A stretch of DNA of 64,000 nucleotides from Ensifer adhaerens (GTDB lineage Bacteria; Pseudomonadota; Alphaproteobacteria; Rhizobiales; Rhizobiaceae). Shown piece by piece: positions 8,393 through 17,614 of this stretch (its first letter is position 1; every line of letters starts with the position of its first letter). A program made the translations under genes and the position numbers. The notes below the pieces were generated by a model, which did no database searches, was not told where the DNA came from, and saw only the letters and a list, made by a program, of their open reading frames with translations. The DNA is taken from NCBI RefSeq assembly GCF_002940685.1, contig NZ_PNFP01000003.1:372001-436000 (forward strand), written 5' to 3'.

Positions 8393-9289
8393 ATGGACAT
8401 CACGCTGAAGCAGCTTCGAGCCTTCGTCACCGTAGCCAATCTGGGGCAGTTCACTTTGGCCGCCGACAGGCTTGGCTCCTCGCAGTCGGCGGTGAGCACG
8501 CTGGTGCGACAGCTGGAGCAGAACTTGAAGCTGCGTCTTTTCGACAGGCACACGCGCCTCTTGCGACTTACGCAGGCGGGCATGGACATCTTGCCGGTTG
8601 CGGCACGTGCCGTCGCCGACATCGACGGCATGGTCGAAAGCTCGCGCGAGTTGAATGCATTGAGACGCGGCAAGGTTTCGATCGCGGCCGGCACCGTGCA
8701 GGCGGCTTTGATGCTGCCGCAACTCGTCAACGCTTTCACCAGACTCTATCCCGACATAACCGTCGCGCTGCATGACGTGGCGGAGATCGCCGTCTTGGAA
8801 CAGGTGACCAACAGTTCGGTGGACCTTGGCATCGGAACTGTGCCGGAGGACGATACCGAATTGATGGGTACCCGGCTGACGACTGACGAGTTCCTCATCG
8901 TCCTTCACCCGGACGACCCGCTGGTCAGGCTGCATGAAATTCGCTGGACCGACCTGGTCGACCGCAAGCTGATCGGCCCGCACCGGGGCAATCCAATCCG
9001 CGACCGCCTCGAAAGCGAGCTGGCGCGCAACGGTATCGTGCTGCCGTTCGACAAGGCGATGCAGGAGGTGGCCTTGCCACTGACGATTATCGGCATGGTC
9101 GAAGGCGGGCTCGGCGTCGCGATCATGACATCGGCGGTCACGCGGCTTGCGACGTCCATGGGACTCGTCGTGCGCACCCCGACCGAACCACACATCAAGC
9201 GCGAAGTCAGCCTGATCCAGAAACGCACGCGCTCGCTGTCTCCCGCTGCCCGGCGGTTTCGCGACTTCCTGCTGAAATCCGTGCACTAG
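8393..9289 (+). CDS. LysR family transcriptional regulator
   Basis: A 298-residue LTTR. An N-terminal winged helix-turn-helix begins MDITLKQLRAF with the typical helix LGSSQSAVSTLVRQLE, followed by the periplasmic-binding-like effector domain. The ATG at 8393 gives the canonical N-terminus; an in-frame TTG 18 bp upstream is possible but less likely. Transcribed divergently from the purine permease and pointing towards the aldolase/deaminase/BMP transporter genes, it is the likely regulator of one or both. It resembles the second LysR at 16602 (shared LFDRHTR and similar flanks), so the two appear paralogous. Confidence 0.9.
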   Translation: MDITLKQLRAFVTVANLGQFTLAADRLGSSQSAVSTLVRQLEQNLKLRLFDRHTRLLRLTQAGMDILPVAARAVADIDGMVESSRELNALRRGKVSIAAGTVQAALMLPQLVNAFTRLYPDITVALHDVAEIAVLEQVTNSSVDLGIGTVPEDDTELMGTRLTTDEFLIVLHPDDPLVRLHEIRWTDLVDRKLIGPHRGNPIRDRLESELARNGIVLPFDKAMQEVALPLTIIGMVEGGLGVAIMTSAVTRLATSMGLVVRTPTEPHIKREVSLIQKRTRSLSPAARRFRDFLLKSVH

Positions 9290-9477
9290 CCAGTACCGAA
9301 AAAGGACAGGCGTCTTCCAGACGTTGCGCCTCGCTGTTTGACCACGCGCTAATTCCGGCGTTATCTGGACGCGCTGCTGGACCGCCAAACGGCGGGCAGG
9401 CAGGGCGCAGCGTTCGCTGCGCGCGGCGGGCTTTCGGCCGGCCGCCGCTCCCAGCTCAAGCCAAACCAGGAGCACTC

Positions 9478-10266
9478 ATGGCGCATTCCCTGAAAAGCAG
9501 CACCGAAACGGCACGGCCGAACCGGCCCGACCTTTCCACCGACGCCATCCGCAGCACCAGGGAAGACCTCGCGGCCTGCTTCCGCATGGCGGCGCGCAAC
9601 GGCTTTGAAGAGGGCATATGCAACCATTTCTCGGCTGTCGTACCCGGCCATGACGATCTCTTCATCGTCAATCCCTACGGCTATGCCTTTCGCGAGTTGA
9701 CGGCATCAAAGCTGCTGGTTTGCGATTTTGCCGGCAACGTCATCGACGGTGACGGTGAGCCGGAGGCGACCGCTTTCTACATCCATGCCGAAATCCACCG
9801 TCGGCTACCGCGCGCAAAAGTCGCCTTCCATACGCACATGCCCTATGCGACCGCCTTGTCCATGACAGAGGGCGCCCCATTGATCTGGGCCGGCCAGACG
9901 GCGCTGAAATTCTACGGTCGCACCGCCGTCGACGAAAACTACAACGGCCTTGCGCTTGACCATCGGGAAGGCGCCCGCATTGCGGCGGCAGCAGGCGATG
10001 CCGATATCGTCTTCCTGAAACACCACGGCGTGCTGGTCCTGGCGCCGACGATCGCCGAAGCCTGGGACGACCTCTACTACCTGGAACGGGCGGCCGAAGT
10101 GCAGGTGCATGCGATGTCCACCGGCCGGGAGGTGCTTCCGGTCGATCCTGAGATCGCAGAGGCCGCCTACCGGCAGATGCGTGAAGGCGATCCTCAGTCG
10201 GCACGAGCCCATCTTGCCGCCATCCGCCGGCAACTCGACGCCGAGGAGCCGCAATACAGGCACTGA
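9478..10266 (+). CDS. Class II aldolase/adducin family protein
   Basis: A 262-residue protein of the AraD/FucA fold. Metal ligands are visible as FHTHMPY (HxH, about 120) and a later histidine in FLKHHGVLV (about 180); the catalytic acid region is less clear. Members cleave or epimerise small hydroxy-acid or sugar phosphates, but divergent members beside amidohydrolases may act otherwise, for example as decarboxylases. A good AGGAG site precedes the ATG at 9478. It follows the LysR gene after 188 bp and is upstream of a cytosine-deaminase-like gene, probably part of the same catabolic unit. The substrate is unknown. Confidence 0.8.
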   Translation: MAHSLKSSTETARPNRPDLSTDAIRSTREDLAACFRMAARNGFEEGICNHFSAVVPGHDDLFIVNPYGYAFRELTASKLLVCDFAGNVIDGDGEPEATAFYIHAEIHRRLPRAKVAFHTHMPYATALSMTEGAPLIWAGQTALKFYGRTAVDENYNGLALDHREGARIAAAAGDADIVFLKHHGVLVLAPTIAEAWDDLYYLERAAEVQVHAMSTGREVLPVDPEIAEAAYRQMREGDPQSARAHLAAIRRQLDAEEPQYRH

Positions 10267-10408
10267 GTGAAACCGGGCCGATGCCAAAAGCCGATCGTAT
10301 CGGCCCGTGCCGGATGATAGGTCAACCGGTTGATCAGACGTCTCATTCCGTGAAGTCGGCCCATACTCGCGCGTTGCCTTGCCATCGGCAATAATTGCGA
10401 TCTATTTA

Positions 10409-10438
10409 TCAAACGATTGAAATAATGAATTTGTTTGA
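10409..10438 (+). promoter_or_regulatory. A+T-rich promoter region with TCAAAC/GTTTGA inverted repeat
   Basis: Upstream of the deaminase-like gene a sharply A+T-rich stretch (about 10390-10445) contains TCAAAC (10409-10414) and GTTTGA (10433-10438) as a perfect 6-bp inverted repeat, plus an ATGAAT half-site at 10425 like that of the LysR operator at 8362. This is probably the promoter/operator of the BMP transporter operon. Confidence 0.35.
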
Positions 10439-10488
10439 ATTAAAAGCGCGTGCTTAGTTTTCCGCCATAACAACAAGGTGGGAACGAC

Positions 10489-11784
10489 ATGGTACGTGAA
10501 AATCCAGCTGCGTTGCTCGCAAGACTGATCCCGGGTCAGTCCTTTGCTCTCACGGGCGGAACCGTGATCCACGACGATGGCTCGCAGTCGGCAAGCGATA
10601 TCATCGTCGGCGCCGACGGGCGCATCACGGTCGTCGAGCCCTTTCTCGACACCGGCTCCTGCGGCGCCTGCATAGACATTTCCGGCATGCTCGTTTCGCC
10701 GGGCTTCGTCGACGCGCACCAGCATCTCGACAAGACGGGGGTGCTGCGGTTTACGCCCAATCCTTCCGGCACGCTCCAGGGCGCCCGCGAAGCTTTTGCG
10801 AAATACGCCCGCACCGCCGGCCCCGACGACATTCACAAGCGCGCGACGCGCACGATCGGGCGATGTCTTTCCCGCGGCACGACCGCGATCCGCAGCCACA
10901 TCAACGTCGACAAGGATGCCGGTTTCCATGGCATCGAGACGCTGGCCGCCATTCGCGATGCCGAAAAGCACCGCATCACGCTACAGCTCGTCGCCTTCAT
11001 GACGCCGCATCCCGGCCAGGACTTCGAATGGCTCGGCAAGAACATCGACGGCGCCGTGGCACTTGCCGACGCTGTCGGCGGAACGCCCGCCGTTTCCGAG
11101 GACCCGCCGCGTTACCTCGACATCCTGTTTTCCGCCGCGGTGAAATCCGGCAAGCCGATCGACCTGCATCTCGACGAACACCTCAATGCCGGCGTGCATC
11201 TCATCGACGCCGCGCTCGATCGCGTCGAGCGCTTCGGCATGCAGGGGCGCACCATCTTCAGCCACGTCTCGGTGCTGAGCGCCCTGCCGCGCCGCGATTT
11301 CCAACGGATAGCCGAGCGTCTGGGCAAATTGAACGTCGGCGTCGTGACGCTGCCAGCCGCAAACCTCTATCTGCAAGGCCGCGACTACGACGTTCTGCCG
11401 CCGCGCGGACTGACGCGTGTCGCCGAACTCTATCGCGCAGGCATCACCATCGCCACCGCATCGGACAACATCCAGGATCCGTTCGTTCCGACCGGCTCGG
11501 GCGACATGCTGGAAATCGCCCGCTGGACCCTGCTTGCCGGCCACCTGCGCGGAGACGAGCTCGCCGCCGCGCACACCATGATCACGGCCGCCCCTGCCCG
11601 GCTGATGGGGCTTGCGAAGGACTATGGCCTGAAGCCCGGCGCGCGCGCCGACTTCGTCATTACCGACTGCATCGATACCGACACGCTGGTTGCCGGCGGT
11701 CCGGATCGGGCTTTCGTCTTCTCTAACGGGCGCCTTGTCTCGCAGAGCACGACTGAAAATATCCGCCTGAAGGAGGACGCATAA
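10489..11784 (+). CDS. Cytosine-deaminase-like metal-dependent amidohydrolase
   Basis: A 431-residue enzyme of the cytosine deaminase / isopropylammelide amidohydrolase group. After a small beta-sandwich segment come the metal ligands: DAHQHLDK (HxH, about 79), LHLDEH (about 225), SHVS (about 262) and SDNIQDPF (about 318). The last fits the CodA-type pattern in which the metal-binding Asp is followed by xxxDP. The family deaminates or hydrolyses exocyclic groups on N-heterocycles. It is the first gene of an operon with a nucleoside-type BMP ABC transporter, supporting a role on imported nucleobases or related rings. The exact substrate cannot be read from the sequence. Confidence 0.82.
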   Translation: MVRENPAALLARLIPGQSFALTGGTVIHDDGSQSASDIIVGADGRITVVEPFLDTGSCGACIDISGMLVSPGFVDAHQHLDKTGVLRFTPNPSGTLQGAREAFAKYARTAGPDDIHKRATRTIGRCLSRGTTAIRSHINVDKDAGFHGIETLAAIRDAEKHRITLQLVAFMTPHPGQDFEWLGKNIDGAVALADAVGGTPAVSEDPPRYLDILFSAAVKSGKPIDLHLDEHLNAGVHLIDAALDRVERFGMQGRTIFSHVSVLSALPRRDFQRIAERLGKLNVGVVTLPAANLYLQGRDYDVLPPRGLTRVAELYRAGITIATASDNIQDPFVPTGSGDMLEIARWTLLAGHLRGDELAAAHTMITAAPARLMGLAKDYGLKPGARADFVITDCIDTDTLVAGGPDRAFVFSNGRLVSQSTTENIRLKEDA

Positions 11785-11838
11785 AAGGGAACGGCTGCTC
11801 CGGGGGGATTGGAACTTCAATCTAATGGGAGGAATGAA

Positions 11839-12828
11839 ATGATTATTGAGATTTCGCGTCGTTCACTGCTTGCGTCCACGCTCGGACTGGCCCTTGCCGG
11901 AATGCTCTGGCTGGACCACGCACAGGCCGAAGACTTCAAGATGGGTCTGCTCGTGCCTGGTAGCGTTTCCGAAGAGGGTTGGAACCGGATCGGCTACAAC
12001 GCGCTCAAGGGCGTCGAGGAACAGCTCGGCGCCAAGATCAGCTATGTCGAGCTGCAACAGAATCCGGCCTCGTTCGAGAAGGCGTTTCGCGACTATGCCA
12101 GCCAGGGCTACAAGGTCATCCTCGGGCACGGCTTTGAATTCCAGGACGCCGCGCGGGACGTCGCCGTCGATTACCCGGACACCTATTTCCTGATTTCGTC
12201 GAGCGCGATCCACGAGGGCAACGTCATCGGGCTCAACACCGACACCAGCCAGCCCTTCTACCTGATGGGCGTGATCGCTGCGAAAATGGGTGGCAAGGCG
12301 GGCCTTGTCGGCGGCATGGAAATCCCGCCGATCCAGCAGGCTTTCGCCGGCTTCAAGAATGGCGCAAAAAGCGTCAATCCGGACTTCCCGATCAGCGAAG
12401 CCTATATCGGCAACTTCACCGATACGACAGCCGCCAAGGAAGCAGCGCTGAGCATGATTTCGCAAGGTGCTGACTTCGTCGTGCCGAACGCTTCGGGTGC
12501 CACCGTCGGCGGCTACCAGGCGATTGCCGAATCCGGCCCGGACGTGCGGTCCTTTTCGATCTTCAGCGACTTTACCGAGGTAGCACCCAACAACATCCTG
12601 GGGCTCTATGTCGCCGATTATGCTCAAGGCGTGGTCGAAGTGGTTCGCGCGATCAAGGATGGCCACCCGCCGGCGGAAAACGTGGTCTTTGGCCTGAAGG
12701 ACCCGAAGGTGATTTCGTTCACCTTCCGCGACGACGGCCCGGTCTCCGTGCCGGAGGATGTCCGCGCCGAGGTCAAGGCAATCAGCGCCAAGATCGCCGC
12801 CGGCGAGATCAAGACCGGCGCAGAATAG
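11839..12828 (+). CDS. BMP family ABC transporter substrate-binding protein
   Basis: A 329-residue periplasmic binding protein of the Bmp/PnrA/Med family, which generally binds purine nucleosides or related bases. The N-terminus SRRSLLAS followed by a hydrophobic stretch and HAQA looks like a Tat-type or Sec signal peptide cut before EDFK. The mature part begins MGLLVPGSVSEEGWN, the family's typical first strand. The ATG at 11839 is preferred because GGGAGG lies just upstream. It is the first gene of a full import system (binding protein, two permeases, ATPase). Confidence 0.9.
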   Translation: MIIEISRRSLLASTLGLALAGMLWLDHAQAEDFKMGLLVPGSVSEEGWNRIGYNALKGVEEQLGAKISYVELQQNPASFEKAFRDYASQGYKVILGHGFEFQDAARDVAVDYPDTYFLISSSAIHEGNVIGLNTDTSQPFYLMGVIAAKMGGKAGLVGGMEIPPIQQAFAGFKNGAKSVNPDFPISEAYIGNFTDTTAAKEAALSMISQGADFVVPNASGATVGGYQAIAESGPDVRSFSIFSDFTEVAPNNILGLYVADYAQGVVEVVRAIKDGHPPAENVVFGLKDPKVISFTFRDDGPVSVPEDVRAEVKAISAKIAAGEIKTGAE

Positions 12829-12898
12829 CCGGCTCCATGCTGCGGCAGGAAATCCGGCCGCAGCCCTTCCCGCGTCACACCAAAATCCGGACACACCC

Positions 12899-13993
12899 AT
12901 GGCTGAGATAAACCAGGGAGTGCGTGAGACCGTGAATTCTCAAGCAGCCCAAGCTTTCTACAGGACGCTCTCGCAGGCTGCGATCAGCGCCCTGGCACCC
13001 ATCGCGGCGGTACTGGTCGCACTCGCCTTCGGCGCTCTCCTGCTATGGCTCAACGGCTTCAACGGCAGTGACGTCGTCACCGTCATGGTCTTCGGCTCGT
13101 TCCAGGACATGCGATCGGTCGGAGAAATTCTCCTGAAGGCGACACCGCTGATCCTGATCGGTGCGGGGCTCTGCGTCGCCTTTCGCTGTTCGATCTGGAA
13201 CATCGGCGCCGAAGGCCAGCTCTATGTCGGCGCGATCGCCGCAACCCTTGTCGGTACCAGCATCGATGGTCTTTCCGTCTGGGTTCACGCACCGCTCGTG
13301 ATGTTGGCCGGAGCACTGGCGGGCGCTGCCTGGGCCGGCATAGCCGGCTACCTGAAGGTGCGTTTCCAGGCGAGCGAGATCGTCACCACAATCATGCTCA
13401 ACTACATTGCCCTCATTTTGACGAGTTATCTCGTCACCGGTCCGATGCGCGACGCGAGTGCTGCCTATCCGCAATCGGCAAGGCTGGTGCGCGAAGCCTG
13501 GACGCCACGTCTGGTGAGCGACCTTAGGCTTCACATCGGCATCCTCGTCGCGGTGGTTCTGGCGGTTGCGCTCTACATTTTCCTGCGAAGAAGCAGCCGC
13601 GGCTTTGCGCTGCGCGTCGTCGGTCTCAACCCGCATGCCGCCCGCTATGCCGGCATGAACGTCGCGCGCAACGTGATGATCGCGATGTGCATCAGCGGCG
13701 CGATGGCAGGCCTTGCCGGCGCCTTCGAGGTCGCCGGCGTCACACGCCGGCTCTACCAGAACATCTCGCCGGGTTATGGTTTCGAAGGCATCGCGGTGGC
13801 GCTTCTGGCGGGCAACAATCCGCTGGCGGCGATCCTGTCGGGCGGGCTTTTTGCGACGCTTCGCTCCGGCTCGGAAGTCCTCCAGATCACCTCGCAGGTC
13901 CCGCAGGTCCTGGTGCTGGTCATTCAGGGCATCGTCATCCTCTCGGTCGTCGCCTTCGCAAAACTGCGCGACATCCTCAGGACTGTGGCTTGA
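12899..13993 (+). CDS. BMP-type nucleoside ABC transporter permease 1
   Basis: A 364-residue inner-membrane permease of the YufP/RbsC-like BPD_transp_2 family with about eight to ten hydrophobic segments. Family hallmarks are visible: SIWNIGAEGQLYVGA near the middle and PGYGFEGIAVALLAGNNPLA towards the C-terminus. The start at 12899 removes an open but non-native upstream stretch. A GTG 33 bp further in, with GGGAG about 12 bases before it, is an alternative. It works with the permease at 14074 as a heterodimer. Confidence 0.87.
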   Translation: MAEINQGVRETVNSQAAQAFYRTLSQAAISALAPIAAVLVALAFGALLLWLNGFNGSDVVTVMVFGSFQDMRSVGEILLKATPLILIGAGLCVAFRCSIWNIGAEGQLYVGAIAATLVGTSIDGLSVWVHAPLVMLAGALAGAAWAGIAGYLKVRFQASEIVTTIMLNYIALILTSYLVTGPMRDASAAYPQSARLVREAWTPRLVSDLRLHIGILVAVVLAVALYIFLRRSSRGFALRVVGLNPHAARYAGMNVARNVMIAMCISGAMAGLAGAFEVAGVTRRLYQNISPGYGFEGIAVALLAGNNPLAAILSGGLFATLRSGSEVLQITSQVPQVLVLVIQGIVILSVVAFAKLRDILRTVA

Positions 13994-14073
13994 AAGCATG
14001 GAAACTCCCGCATGGCTTTAGACCGCCCGCGGGAAAACAAAACCTTTGGCGATATTCCTGGAGGGTCGACCCC

Positions 14074-15006
14074 ATGGACGACATGATTTCTCTCACCTTT
14101 CTCGCGACGCTCGTCGGCGCCGCCTGGAGGCTTGCCACGCCGCTCATCTTCGCCTCGATCGGCGAGGTCTTTTCCGAGCGCGCAGGCGTGCTCAACATCG
14201 GGCTCGAAGGCACGATGCTCGTCGGCGCCTTCTGCGGCTTCGCTGCGGCCGCGGCTACCGGCAACATTCCGCTCGGGCTATTGGCCGGCATTGCCGGTGG
14301 GATGCTGTTCGGACTTGTCTTCGCCTTCTTCACGATCTCCATCAAGGCGGACCAGATCGTGGTCGGCGCGGCACTCAACCTGCTCGGGATGGGCCTGACG
14401 GCCTTCCTCTTTCGCACCTATTACGTTTCGACCGGCAAGGGCATCGAAATCGCCCAGCCGGTCCACATACCGTGGCTGAGCGATCTGCCCTTTCTGGGCG
14501 AGGCGTTCTTCCGCCAAAATCTCATCGTCTATTCCACTGTGCTGGTCGCCATTCTCGCCGCCCTGGTGCTCTATCGCACCTCCTTCGGCCTGACGCTTCG
14601 CTCCGTCGGCGAGCACCCGAAGGCCGTCGACGTCTCCGGTCGCAGCGTCGTTGGCTACCGCTATGCCGCCGTGCTCGTCGGTACCGGGCTTGCCGGGCTC
14701 GGTGGCGCGTTCCTGACGCTCGGCCATTCCAACCAGTTCGTCGAAGGCATCACCTCGGGCCGCGGCTTCATCGCCCTTGCCGTCGTCGTCTTTGCCCGCT
14801 GGTCGCCGATCGGCGCCTTCTTCGTCTCGCTGCTCTTCGGCCTCTTTTACGCCCTGCAGCTCATGCTCCAGGCGCAGGCGTCCATCGTCGTGCCCTACCA
14901 AGTGCTGCAGGCGCTTCCCTACATCATGACAATCGTCACGCTGGTCGCCTTCCGCGGCAAGGGTGCTGCACCCAGTAAGCTTGGCCAGCCCTACGAGATG
15001 AGGTGA
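14074..15006 (+). CDS. BMP-type nucleoside ABC transporter permease 2
   Basis: A 310-residue partner permease of the YufQ type. The segment ERAGVLNIGLEGTMLVGA and the later TSGRGFIALAVVVFARW are typical. The ATG at 14074 has GGAGGG upstream. The frame is open further upstream, but that stretch overlaps the previous permease and has no family resemblance. It ends in the Shine-Dalgarno region of the ATPase gene. Confidence 0.88.
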   Translation: MDDMISLTFLATLVGAAWRLATPLIFASIGEVFSERAGVLNIGLEGTMLVGAFCGFAAAAATGNIPLGLLAGIAGGMLFGLVFAFFTISIKADQIVVGAALNLLGMGLTAFLFRTYYVSTGKGIEIAQPVHIPWLSDLPFLGEAFFRQNLIVYSTVLVAILAALVLYRTSFGLTLRSVGEHPKAVDVSGRSVVGYRYAAVLVGTGLAGLGGAFLTLGHSNQFVEGITSGRGFIALAVVVFARWSPIGAFFVSLLFGLFYALQLMLQAQASIVVPYQVLQALPYIMTIVTLVAFRGKGAAPSKLGQPYEMR

Positions 15007-15011
15007 TCGAC

Positions 15012-16544
15012 ATGTCGGTAAAACCATTCCTGCGCATCGACAATATCCGCAAACGTTTCGGCCCCATCGTCGCCAGCGACGGCGTTTCGCTCGAAATCGA
15101 GGAAGGCGAGATCCATTCGCTGCTCGGCGAAAACGGCGCCGGCAAGAGCGTGCTGATGAGCATGATATGCGGCATGGTCCGGCCGGATGAGGGCGATATC
15201 GTCTACAAGGGGCAATCGGTGCGCTTTGCAAGCCCGCGCGACGCGATCCGCCAGCGCATCGGCATGGTGCACCAGCACTTCATGCTGGTTCCGAACCTGA
15301 CCGTGGCGGAAAACTACATCCTCGGCCAGGGTTCGGCGCTCAGTGTCATTTCCGACATGACATCGGTGCATCGAAAGATCCGCGCGCTTTCCGAGCGCTA
15401 CGCGCTCGACGTACGACCCGACGCAATCGTCGAAGACCTCTCGGTCGGCGAGCAGCAGCGGGTGGAAATCTTAAAGGTGCTGTTCCACGGTATCGACCTG
15501 CTCATCCTTGACGAGCCGACCGCCGTTCTCACCCCGCAAGAGACCGACCGTCTCCTTTCGCTGATGGGCGATCTCGTGAAGGACGGAAAGACCGTCGTCT
15601 TCATTTCGCACAAGCTGGACGAAGTGATGCGGGTCAGCAATCGCATCAGCGTCATGCGTGACGGCCGCGTCGTCAATACGGTCAGGGTCGGGGAGACGAA
15701 TGCGCGTGAGCTCGCGCGCATGATGGTCGGTCGTGACGTGCGCATGGAGCTGCCGCGTAGCCCTAAGCCCCCCGGTCGTATCGTGCTTTCGGTGGAAAAC
15801 CTCACCTGCCGCGCCGAGACCGGCCTTCCGGCGGTGCGCGGCGTGAGCCTCGATGTGCGCGCCGGCGAAATCGTCGGCATCGCCGGCGTATCCGGCAACG
15901 GCCAGACGGAACTGTCGCTAGCACTTTCGGGCCTCCTGCCGGTTGATGCCGGGCGCGTCATTCTCAACGGAAACGACATAACCGGGCTCGACCCGGCCGA
16001 GATCAATGCCCGGCGCTTTTCTCACATTCCGGAAGACCGGCATAAACACGGCATCGTGCTGCCTTTGTCGTTGAGCGAAAACACCATTCTCCAACGCTAC
16101 GACCGGAAGCCTTTCGCGACGGGTGGCATGCTCAACCGCAGGGTCATCGGCGAGCACACCCGCGACCTGATCAAACGCTTTCGCGTGAAGAGCCGGGACG
16201 AGAACCAGCCGATCGCAGCACTTTCGGGCGGGAACCAGCAAAAGCTCGTCGTTGCGCGAGAGCTGGCGCGCGATCCCGATTTCATCCTCGTCAATCAGCT
16301 TGCGCGCGGGATCGATATCGGCGCGATGGAGTTCGTGATGGAGGAGATGCTGCGCCAGCGCGACAGCGGCCGCGCCATTCTGCTGATCTCCACGGAACTG
16401 GAGGAGCTGTTTGCGATTTGCGATCGCATCCTCGTGATGTTCCATGGCGAGATTCTTGGCGAATTGCCGCCAGACCGCACCCGTCTCGACGAACTCGGCC
16501 TGCTGATGGCTGGCAACAAGGATGAACCGGCACTTGCGGGGTAG
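15012..16544 (+). CDS. BMP-type nucleoside ABC transporter ATP-binding protein
   Basis: A 510-residue double ABC ATPase (YufO/RbsA type). The first domain has Walker A GENGAGKS, signature LSVGEQQR and Walker B LLILDEPT. The second domain is degenerate, with GVSGNGQTE in place of Walker A and FILVNQLARGID at Walker B, while keeping the signature LSGGNQQK. This asymmetry is normal for the family. The ATG at 15012 is chosen over an in-frame GTG at 15003 because AGGTGA is correctly spaced from it. It is the last transporter gene. Confidence 0.9.
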   Translation: MSVKPFLRIDNIRKRFGPIVASDGVSLEIEEGEIHSLLGENGAGKSVLMSMICGMVRPDEGDIVYKGQSVRFASPRDAIRQRIGMVHQHFMLVPNLTVAENYILGQGSALSVISDMTSVHRKIRALSERYALDVRPDAIVEDLSVGEQQRVEILKVLFHGIDLLILDEPTAVLTPQETDRLLSLMGDLVKDGKTVVFISHKLDEVMRVSNRISVMRDGRVVNTVRVGETNARELARMMVGRDVRMELPRSPKPPGRIVLSVENLTCRAETGLPAVRGVSLDVRAGEIVGIAGVSGNGQTELSLALSGLLPVDAGRVILNGNDITGLDPAEINARRFSHIPEDRHKHGIVLPLSLSENTILQRYDRKPFATGGMLNRRVIGEHTRDLIKRFRVKSRDENQPIAALSGGNQQKLVVARELARDPDFILVNQLARGIDIGAMEFVMEEMLRQRDSGRAILLISTELEELFAICDRILVMFHGEILGELPPDRTRLDELGLLMAGNKDEPALAG

Positions 16545-16601
16545 ACAAGTTAAGGTCTGACAGGCTTTGATGGGAGCGAGATAACGGGAGGCCGCGCCTA
16601 C

Positions 16602-17498
16602 ATGAACATAACCCTGCGGCAACTCAGGGCCTTCATCGCAGTGGCCGAGCTCGGCCAGTTCAACATCGCCGCACGCAACCTCCATCTCACCCAGTCTGCA
16701 GTCAGCATCCTCATCCGGGATCTGGAACGGGAGATAGGCGTGCGTCTGTTCGACCGGCACACGCGCATGGTCTCCCTCACCCTGGTTGGACAGGAGTTCC
16801 TGCCCCAGGCGCGCAAGATCCTGAAGGACCTAGAGCTTGCCGTTGGCGACGTGCGCGACAACGCCACACTGAAGCGAGGGCAAGTGACGATCGCCGCTGC
16901 GATCGTGCTTGCCGCAACGGTGGTGCCGCCGATCATCGCCAGATTCCTGAGCAAATATCCGGAAATCTCCGTCAACATTCGCGACATGCCCGAAGAGCAG
17001 ATAACCCCGGCGCTCAAGCGCCATGAGGTCGATATCGCCATCGGCACCCTTTCGGAGGAAGACCCTGAGATCGCCGCCACTCGGCTGCTGAGCGACAAGC
17101 TGATGCTGGTCTGCCGCGAGAATCACCGATTTGCCAAACGCAAGTCGGTACGATGGGCCGAGCTCAAGGACGAGACGCTCATCACGCTCGCGGCCTCGAA
17201 CCCGTTGCGCAACATCGTCGAGCACAACCTCATGCGGGTGGTGCCGAATTACCGGCCAACGTACGAGGTCCGGTTTTCAACGACGGCCATCAGCATGATA
17301 GCCGCCGGAATGGGCGTTTCGATCCTACCGGAAAATTCCGGACAGCTCGCCTCGGCCGTCGGGGTGACCACGGTCGATCTCATTGACCCCGTCGTCATGC
17401 GTGACGTGTCGCTTCTGCAGCGTCGTCATCACAGCCTTTCACCCGCCGCCGAGCATTTGAAGGCCGCTTTCATTGCCAGTGTTGCGAAACAAACGTGA
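16602..17498 (+). CDS. LysR family transcriptional regulator (second paralogue)
   Basis: A 298-residue LTTR starting MNITLRQLRAF with recognition helix LTQSAVSILIRDLE and an effector-binding domain. It follows the ABC ATPase by 57 bp on the same strand and may be cotranscribed or separately expressed. It is close in length and N-terminal sequence to the LysR at 8393, so a pair of paralogues brackets the aldolase/deaminase/transporter block. Confidence 0.9.
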   Translation: MNITLRQLRAFIAVAELGQFNIAARNLHLTQSAVSILIRDLEREIGVRLFDRHTRMVSLTLVGQEFLPQARKILKDLELAVGDVRDNATLKRGQVTIAAAIVLAATVVPPIIARFLSKYPEISVNIRDMPEEQITPALKRHEVDIAIGTLSEEDPEIAATRLLSDKLMLVCRENHRFAKRKSVRWAELKDETLITLAASNPLRNIVEHNLMRVVPNYRPTYEVRFSTTAISMIAAGMGVSILPENSGQLASAVGVTTVDLIDPVVMRDVSLLQRRHHSLSPAAEHLKAAFIASVAKQT

Positions 17499-17534
17499 GC
17501 GCAGGCGAGACCTTAGGATGAAAAACGCGAGTGT

Positions 17535-17556
17535 CTTTGCGGGGGTGTTCGCAAAG
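17535..17556. terminator. Hairpin between convergent LysR and dtd genes
   Basis: CTTTGCG (17535-17541) and CGCAAAG (17550-17556) form a 7-bp stem with an 8-base loop in the 116-bp gap between convergent genes. There is no clear T-tract, so a terminator role is only plausible from position. Confidence 0.3.
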
Positions 17557-17614
17557 GACTGATAGTGGCTGAGTGCTTCTAGAGGGCGTGGAGCCGGTTG
17601 GTCCGCGGGGCAGG

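Noticed and set aside
10274-10307. 9-bp inverted repeat after the class II aldolase gene (CGGGCCGAT / ATCGGCCCG)
   Set aside because: Real symmetry, but a 16-base loop and no T-tract make a terminator uncertain; not listed as a feature.
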